From Corynebacterium jeikeium (GTDB lineage: Bacteria; Actinomycetota; Actinomycetes; Mycobacteriales; Mycobacteriaceae), in assembly GCF_028609885.1 (NCBI RefSeq), contig NZ_CP063195.1, positions 558,001 to 622,000 on the forward strand: 64,000 nt of DNA. The letters are read 5' to 3'. The first letter of the stretch is position 1. Every line of letters starts with the position of its first letter. Below are positions 45,031 through 51,800 of the stretch, piece after piece. The translations under genes were made by a program, and so were the position numbers. The notes beneath the pieces are model-generated. The model searched no databases, was not told the origin of the DNA, and saw only the letters and a list, made by a program, of their open reading frames with translations.

Positions 45031-46214
45031 TGAGCATAGAGCTGTTCGGCTGCCAGCCGGGGCCTGCGAATTCTCTGGCCGACGTGGCGGGTATTGGCGT
45101 GGGGCACGCGGTGTGCGAGGACGGCGCGGGGGATTCGGGCGTGACCATGATCGTCGCCCCGAAATCCGCCACTGCCAGCGTGGACGTACGTGGTGGTGGG
45201 CCGGGCACACGCGAGACGGATCTTCTGGCGCCGCACAACACGGTGCAGTCCGTGCACGCTATTGGTCTGTGCGGTGGTTCTGCTTTTGGTCTTGACGCCC
45301 TCACGGGGGCAATGGCCGAACTGGAGAGTAGGAGGATCGGCTTCCCTGTGTTGGGGCCGGAACACCCGGATAAGTTGGTGCCGATCGTGCCGGGAGCCGT
45401 GATTTTTGATCTGCTGCTGGGGCGCTGGGATTCGCGGCCGGATGCGGCCACGGGAGCATCAGCGACGGCGGCGGCGCTGGATGCTGTGGTTGGAAACGAG
45501 GCAAGCTGCGCGGCTGAGCGGGGCGCTGCAAAGCAGAGGGGCTCAGGGCAGGCGGCGCTGAACGGCAACGTCGGCGCGGGGCTGGGAGCCTCGGCTGGCG
45601 CGCTGAAGGGTGGCTTTGGTCAGGCCAGCGTCGTATTCCCCGAAGGCACCCCGCTGGCTGGGGTGACTGTTGCCGTGGGCATTGTAGTGAACCCGCAGGG
45701 TGCGGTTTTCGATCCGGCAACCGGCCTGCCGTGGGGCCTCGCCGCCGAGCTGGACGGGGAGTTTGCCAGATACGGACTGGCCGATGGCCTGGTTGATGGT
45801 GAGCCGCTGGGGGCTGAGGGCGTCAATAGATTAAAGAGCAAGAACGTGCTCGGCACGAAGATCACGGCGGACATGCTGGCGCCGAAGCTCAACACGACGA
45901 TCGGGGTGGTGGCGACCGACGCGCCGCTGACGAAGGCGCAGGCTAAGAGGCTGGCGCTGGCGGGGCATGACGGGATCGCACGGGCGATTCGGCCGGCGCA
46001 CATGCCGATGGATGGGGACACGCTGTTTGCGATGGGGACAGGGGAACATGGTTCGGGGGCTACTGGAGTTGAGAGGGGCGTCGATGATATTGGCATGAGC
46101 CTGCTTTCGGCGGTCGCGGCTAACACGGTGGAGCGGGCGATTGTGCATGCTGTGCTGGCGGCGGAATCGGTTTTCGGTGTGCCGAGCTGGCGCGACGTAG
46201 TGAAGGAGATGTAG
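45030..46214 (+). CDS. P1 family N-terminal-nucleophile peptidase
   Basis: DmpA/NylC-type (peptidase S58/P1) enzyme of 394 residues, Rv1333 position. Members self-cleave and hydrolyse small amides or N-terminal peptides. The DGDTLFAMGTG segment (about residue 328) carries the likely nucleophile Thr, and LNGNVGAGLGASAGAL is the conserved glycine-rich part. The start overlaps the previous stop (TAATG), so the genes are translationally coupled. Two motif copies lie inside. Substrate unknown. Confidence 0.85.
   Translation: MSIELFGCQPGPANSLADVAGIGVGHAVCEDGAGDSGVTMIVAPKSATASVDVRGGGPGTRETDLLAPHNTVQSVHAIGLCGGSAFGLDALTGAMAELESRRIGFPVLGPEHPDKLVPIVPGAVIFDLLLGRWDSRPDAATGASATAAALDAVVGNEASCAAERGAAKQRGSGQAALNGNVGAGLGASAGALKGGFGQASVVFPEGTPLAGVTVAVGIVVNPQGAVFDPATGLPWGLAAELDGEFARYGLADGLVDGEPLGAEGVNRLKSKNVLGTKITADMLAPKLNTTIGVVATDAPLTKAQAKRLALAGHDGIARAIRPAHMPMDGDTLFAMGTGEHGSGATGVERGVDDIGMSLLSAVAANTVERAIVHAVLAAESVFGVPSWRDVVKEM
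45279..45299 (-). repeat. GGCGTC/A-rich motif copy 18
   Basis: GGCGTCAAGACCAAAAGCAG on the minus strand, inside the P1 peptidase gene (sense reading FGLDALT). Confidence 0.6.
45819..45839 (+). repeat. GGCGTC/A-rich motif copy 19
   Basis: GGCGTCAATAGATTAAAGAG, inside the P1 peptidase gene (GVNRLKSK), in a loop before the catalytic part. This is the last copy before a 9.5-kb stretch without any. Confidence 0.65.
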
Positions 46215-46229
46215 TGAAAGGTGAGGACC

Positions 46230-47087
46230 GTGGCTGAATCTTCTGAGGCTGTTGAGATAGGCGTTCGGGTGGAACAGGCAAACAATGCGCCGATCGGAGT
46301 GTTTGATTCGGGCGTGGGCGGGCTGACGGTGGCGCGCGCCATTGTGGATCAGCTGCCGCACGAGAACCTGGTGTATATCGGGGACACGGCCAATTCGCCC
46401 TATGGGGACAAGCCGCTGGCGCGGGTACGTGAGCTTTCGATTGGGATTGCGGACACCCTGGCGGAGCGTGGCTGCAAGATGATTGTGGTGGCGTGCAACT
46501 CTGCCTCGTCGGCGTTTATTCGCGATGCGCGGGAGAGGTATTCCATTCCGGTGGTTGAGGTGATCCTGCCTGCGGTGCGGCGCGCGGCGGCGGCAACCCG
46601 CAACGGCAAGATCGGTGTGATCGGCACCCAGGCGACGGTGAGCAGTAGGTCGTATCAGGATCTTTTCGCGGCGATTCCGGGGGTTGAGGCGTATGCGCAG
46701 GCCTGCCCGCAGTTCGTGCCCTTTGTGGAGCGTGGCATGACTAGCGGGCGGCAGCTGATGGGGTTGGCGGAGAACTATCTGGCGCCGTTGAAGGCCGAGG
46801 GGGTGGATACCGTGGTGCTCGGGTGCACACACTATCCGCTGCTGGCCGGGGTGGTGCAGCTGGTGATGGGGGAGGACGTCACGCTGATTAATAGCGCGGA
46901 GGAAACGGCGAAGACTGTATATCGCACGCTGGCGGAGCAGGATCTGCTGGCGGATGAAGATCCGGGGCGGGCGGTGGACCTTTCCTTCGAATCAACTGGC
47001 GACCCGCAGAGGTTCGCGAAGCTGGCTGGGAGGTTCCTGGGGCCGGCGATTAGCTCCGTGTCTCAGATTCCGGAGATGGTGCGCTAG
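46230..47087 (+). CDS. murI: Glutamate racemase
   Basis: Makes D-glutamate for peptidoglycan. 285 residues with [17 protein letters not shown] (Asp/Ser), catalytic Cys in VVACNSASS and second Cys in [10 protein letters not shown]. The GTG at 46230 has GAAAGGTGAGG just upstream; GTG 46221 is an alternative. Last gene of the clpS run. In mycobacteria the next gene is the MBL phosphodiesterase; here an IS and a giant surface protein intervene. Confidence 0.95.
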   Translation: MAESSEAVEIGVRVEQANNAPIGVFDSGVGGLTVARAIVDQLPHENLVYIGDTANSPYGDKPLARVRELSIGIADTLAERGCKMIVVACNSASSAFIRDARERYSIPVVEVILPAVRRAAAATRNGKIGVIGTQATVSSRSYQDLFAAIPGVEAYAQACPQFVPFVERGMTSGRQLMGLAENYLAPLKAEGVDTVVLGCTHYPLLAGVVQLVMGEDVTLINSAEETAKTVYRTLAEQDLLADEDPGRAVDLSFESTGDPQRFAKLAGRFLGPAISSVSQIPEMVR

Positions 47088-47199
47088 CGTTTAATGTTTT
47101 CTTATGTGGGGTGCCCAGGGGGGTGTCCCTATGTTTTTGTCAAGCGTTAGGCCGATGTTGACGAGAACAGTCTTGGGAGTAGGTTCTTAGGCGTGCCTA

Positions 47200-47229
47200 G
47201 GAGCCGACCAGCGTGTGCTGGTCGGCTCC
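47200..47229. terminator. Strong hairpin downstream of transposase
   Basis: GGAGCCGACCAGC / GCTGGTCGGCTCC perfect 13-bp stem with a 4-nt loop, 12 nt past the transposase stop. It would block read-through into or out of the element. Confidence 0.7.
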
Positions 47230-47240
47230 GTCTTTGGGCT

Positions 47241-48452
47241 TTATGCGGCGACGGGGCGTGGCGGGATCTCGCGGAAGAACTCCTTGTTTTTCAGCATCGC
47301 GTAGATGACATTGCATCGGCGTCGTGCCAGGCAGATGACTGCTGCGTTGTGGCGTTTTCCTTCAGCGCGTTTGCGTTCGTAATACTGCCGTGACGGTTCG
47401 TGGCTGCGGATAACCGCGAATGCGGAGTAGAACAAGGCATTTTTCAGTCGTTTATTGCCTGACCGTGCTGGGAACTCACCTCTGATCGACGAACCTGATC
47501 GTCTAGTGACGGGCGCTATTCCAGCATAAGCAGCTAAGTGGCCAGCACTATCGAAGTCGGAGCCATCACCGATCGCAAGAAGGATCTGCGCTGCGGTCTT
47601 GATGCCGACTCCGGGCATACTCATCAAGACCTCACAAAGAGGGAAATCAGCGAGCATCTCTTCAACCTGTTCAGCGATGGTGTTTCGTTGCTCTTTGAGG
47701 GCCTTGATGTTTGCAGCCAGTTGAGGAATTACTAACTCGGCGGCATCGCTTCCAGGCACGGTGACTGATTGAGCTTTCAGTGCTGCAAAAATGTCGTCTA
47801 CCAGCGGGGTGGGGTCTTTACGTGTGTGCTTGATCATCCAGTTCAACACTCGTTGGTATCCGGCTCTTTTTAGCCCCTGCGGTCCCTTGTAATGAATCAA
47901 TAAATCCAGGATCGGCGTGCGAGTCAGGGTGCTACCAGCAAAAACTCGTTCCAGGCTGGGATAGATCTGGGTGAGGATACTGCGAAGTCGATTGACCGTG
48001 CGAGTGCAATCGCGGGCGATGTCATCATCGAAGCCGGACAGCATCTTTAGGGCGGAAAGTACCTCATCATTGCGGTCGACGGCACGTAGCGTGTGGGGCA
48101 TTGTGCGGGCGGTGTCAGCGATGATGAATGCGTCGCGTTTGTCTGTTTTTGCACGCCCCGGATAGAGATCTGCAGCTTTGCGCATCGCAAGACCTGGCAG
48201 GTATCCGACTTCGCAACCGCAGTCCCGGGCTACAGCAATTGGTAGTGCGCCGATGGTGTTGGGTTGGTCGACGATCACGAGCACGGTGCCAAGCTCCTGA
48301 AGCTGGTGAAAAACGCCTGCTAGTTCGGATTCGAGTTGGGGCAACGGTTTGTCGAAGACCTTGTTGCCATCACGGTCTAGGGCGCAGGCGTGGTGTTCAG
48401 ATTTGCCGACGTCTAGGCCGAGGAATATGTCGATGGAATGCTCCGGAGACAT
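47241..48452 (-). CDS. IS110-family (DEDD) transposase
   Basis: 403 residues, apparently intact. The RuvC-like N-terminal DEDD domain begins FLGLDVGKSEHHA and includes GRAKTDKRDAFIIADTA. The C-terminal Tnp domain has MPGVGIKTAAQILLAIGD and GIAPVTRRSGSSIRG, with the serine expected to be the second nucleophile. Enzymes of this family are guided by a bridge RNA transcribed from the element's non-coding end. The ATG at 48452 follows TAGGAGCTCATC. Confidence 0.93.
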   Translation of the reverse strand: MSPEHSIDIFLGLDVGKSEHHACALDRDGNKVFDKPLPQLESELAGVFHQLQELGTVLVIVDQPNTIGALPIAVARDCGCEVGYLPGLAMRKAADLYPGRAKTDKRDAFIIADTARTMPHTLRAVDRNDEVLSALKMLSGFDDDIARDCTRTVNRLRSILTQIYPSLERVFAGSTLTRTPILDLLIHYKGPQGLKRAGYQRVLNWMIKHTRKDPTPLVDDIFAALKAQSVTVPGSDAAELVIPQLAANIKALKEQRNTIAEQVEEMLADFPLCEVLMSMPGVGIKTAAQILLAIGDGSDFDSAGHLAAYAGIAPVTRRSGSSIRGEFPARSGNKRLKNALFYSAFAVIRSHEPSRQYYERKRAEGKRHNAAVICLARRRCNVIYAMLKNKEFFREIPPRPVAA

Positions 48453-48469
48453 GATGAGCTCCTAGAAAA

Positions 48470-48672
48470 CGAGATGGGTATGGCGTTGATCCAGTCGCTG
48501 GCGTCATGACCTTCGTTGCAAGCACCCACGTTACAAAGAGACCTAGTTTGAAACTGGCCGTGTCCCTATCAGCTGTCATCGAAAGTCCTGGCACCCGGCG
48601 GCAACACCCCCCGGATTATGGAAACTACAGGGCAAGTAAGCCATACCGGGACCAGCGACTATCCCCATTATC
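48470..48672 (-). ncRNA. Candidate bridge RNA region of the IS110 element
   Basis: About 200 bp of non-coding sequence upstream of the transposase, the location of bridge RNA in IS110-group elements. It contains an internal GTGTCCCTATCAG that repeats the element end sequence, as a donor-recognition loop would, and several short inverted repeats. No transcript or fold was computed. Confidence 0.35.
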
Positions 48673-48680
48673 AGGGACAC

Positions 48681-48883
48681 TCACAAGGTAACGGGTGGTT
48701 CTTGTGGGACCATTTTTCTGGTTGAACTTGAACCGTTAGCGCGGTTAAACTATTTGCGTACTCTTAGGCTGTTTTTCACTTATTGAACTGAGTTTTAGTG
48801 AGTTTTCAGCCTTTAGTAAGCGCCTGGTCTGCTGGGGATCTGACAAGAGGTAGGCGCACTTTAGCTTCAGGAAGGACTGAGGG
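48681..48883. other. Adhesin promoter region
   Basis: Contains TTGAAC (48722) 18 bp before TAAACT (48746), a plausible promoter giving a leader of about 130 nt, and the ribosome binding site AGGAAGGA before the ATG at 48884. The IS ends close to this promoter. Confidence 0.45.
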
Positions 48884-51800
48884 ATGAACTCCTCTAAGAA
48901 CAAGGTTTCACGGCGGAATGCCCGTACTGGCGTTGCTGCACTGTCCGCCATCACTCTCGCGCTGGGTTCACTCAGCATCTTTGCTCCCAATGATTTCGCG
49001 CCCGAGGCCACCGCAGCCACGTTCACTGGCGGTATCCGAGACAAGTCCGGCGCGGTGGAGAAGGACGCACAGAAGGCCTCCGACCTGCCGGCCGGTTCGT
49101 GTGTTGTCTCGGAGAACGCTCCGCAGGGCAGCCAGGCTGGTTTCAGCTGGAATACCTCTGAGCCGTCTGCGACCAGCCCCTCGAAAACTCGGTGGGGTCT
49201 GAGCGTCTCCTTTGATAACTCGAAGGATCGCACATTCGCCGATTGGTACTTCACCAATACGGGGAACCTTGGCGCACTCTTGGATACCGGCGAGGTGCCT
49301 TCCATGGAGGCCGGCCAGACCTTCCTTGACAAGAGCGTCACTCACAAGGCCGACGAAAGCATCGTCATTGATGGTGCTCGCGCACAACGAAACCTGAATC
49401 TCAACGCAGAGATGACCGAGGAGGAGGTCAAGCAGTTCGCTTCGGCCACTGCCGACAATCCCGTGCGCTACGCCTGGCAGAGCAATTACAAGAAGGACAA
49501 TCCTTCGGGCCTGAGAGCCACGCAAGGTCCCAGCTTGGCATTCAGCGCTACTGTAAACCCGTGGCCGAGCGAGAACATCGAATGTAACCCGATCACGGTG
49601 TCGTGGGAGAACTTTGAGAAGCACGTTATCGTCCCTGGTGAGCAAACTAAGGTCGGTAAGGTCAACGTTCCTGCTGTGCAGAACGGCGGCACTGACGACT
49701 CTATGTCCCGCATGGTTGTGGAGGCCTACGACGGCAACGGCCAGTTCATCGGCACCACGGACCCGGCAGTCTCCGGCGGTACACAGAACCTGCGTATCGA
49801 CGAAGATGGCAATATCTTCTTCACCTGGCCGGAGTACCGCGGTACTGACTTGGCGACCGACAAGAACGTCAGCTTCTCCGTTCTGGCGAAGCCGCGTACC
49901 GTTGACCAACTCCAGGCCGCTGCTCACCACAACACCGGCGGCGAAGACGGCAGTGCCTTCGACAGCTCCAACTCGCTGGATCGCTACAACAAGGCGAACG
50001 TCATCGACTCCAAGGCGTTCTCCCTGGACGACACCGAGTACCACTCTCCGAAGTACGACAAGACGGACGCGTCGATCATCTCCGGTGTCGACAGCGCTAC
50101 CGGCCCACTTGCTACCGAGCCCCAGAAGGTCACCTTCACCCAGACCCCGGACCTGATCAAGGACCTGGCAAAGAAGAAGGGGGATAACGGCTACGAGGCC
50201 AAGGTTGAGCTGGATGAGAAGTACGTCTACGACGGCTGGACCGTCGAGATGGACGAGAACTACAACGTCACTGTCACCGCTCCGGAAAACCCGAAGCCGG
50301 GTAGCTTTGCGCGTCCGAAGATCACCGTCGAGTACTCCAACGGCTCTACCGATGAGCTTGAGCTGTTCGTGGTTGTTGACCCGAACAATACCCAGGTCAC
50401 TGACCTGGTGCGTCCGGGCCTATCCAAGGGAAAGCTGAATGAGGACATCACCGCACAGGTGGGCACCAAGTCCATCATGAAGGGCCACAAGCCGGTTCAC
50501 CCGGCCAAGTTCGAGGTCGACCCGTCCACTGTGCCGGACGGCTGGACCGTGACCGTTGATGAGACCGGCAAGGTCACCGCGAAGGCGGATGACACCGTGG
50601 CGCCGGGCAGTATCATCACTCCGAAGGTGAAGGCCACCTACCCGGATGGCACCACCGATGAGATCGAGACCCAGTTCCAGGCGATCGTCGATATCAAGAT
50701 CCCGACCTACGACACGGTGGCGAACAAGCCGAACGCGAAGGTCAGCCTGACTCCCAAGCTTCCTGAGCGCGGCCTGAGCGGCAACACGAGCGATGAGGCC
50801 CCGAAGCGCTACACCTTCAAGGACGGTAAGACCGAGTACACCCACACGGATGATAGCGGCACGTGGACCGTCAAGATCGACGAGAACACTGGCAAGATCA
50901 CCACGACGATTCCAAAGACCGCTCCTGAGGGCTACATCCTCGATATTCCGGTGCTCGCCTACTACGACAACGCTGACAAGCCGCAGGAGGTCAAGGGCAC
51001 CGTCGTCGTGCTGAAGAGCAACGTCGCTCCCGTGTACGAGGTGCAGACCACCGGCCCGAACCAGGCCGTGAACCACAACGTTCAGGACGCCCCTAAGGAT
51101 TCGAAGTTCTCGTTCGGCAAGGATGAGAACGACCAACCGATCACCGAGCAGGAAGTTGACGGCTGGAAGTATAAGGTTGACCCGAATACCGGTGTCGTCA
51201 CTTCCACTCCGCCAGCAGATGCCAAGCCGGGTGACCAGAAGACTGTTACCGTCACCGTCGAAGCCCCGGACGGGTCGACTTCGGTGGTTCCCGTCACCAC
51301 TGTGGTGAAGCTGACCAATAAATGGGAAGCGGAGCCCTCCTACCCGGTACAAACGGTATACCCGGGCGAGACCGCCACGCTGCCAGTCGCTCTCAACAAG
51401 CCGGAGAACATCAACGTCGCGAAGGACAACCCGTACAAGCTGGGTGAAGTCCCTGCCGGTTGGAAGGCCACCATTGATGACAATGGTCAGATCACCGCGA
51501 CCGCGCCGGAGACCGCGAAGCCGGGCGACAAGATTGACGTTCCGGTCATCGTGACCTACGAGGACGGATCGAAGGACAACACGACCGCTACCGTGAACGT
51601 CATCGACGTCCCGAAGCGTGAGGTTCCGTTCAAGGTCGAGTACAAGTACGACGACACCATCCCTGCCGGCACCTACAAGGTTGAGACCACGGGTGTTCCT
51701 GGCGCGGAGAAGATGAAGAAGGACGGTACCTGGGAACGCACCAAGGAGCCGGTCAACGAGGTCGTCGTCGTCGGCACCAAGCCTGCCGAGAGCGCCAAGG

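Larger units (their letters stand above)
47123..48680 (-). mobile_element. IS110-family insertion sequence
   Basis: About 1.56 kb carrying one intact IS110-type transposase and a long non-coding stretch upstream of it. Tentative ends are GTGTCCCT (47123) and AGGGACAC (48680), an 8-bp imperfect terminal pair; a third GTGTCCCT lies internally at 48560. IS110 elements usually make no clear target duplication, so the exact borders need comparison with an empty site. Confidence 0.6.
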
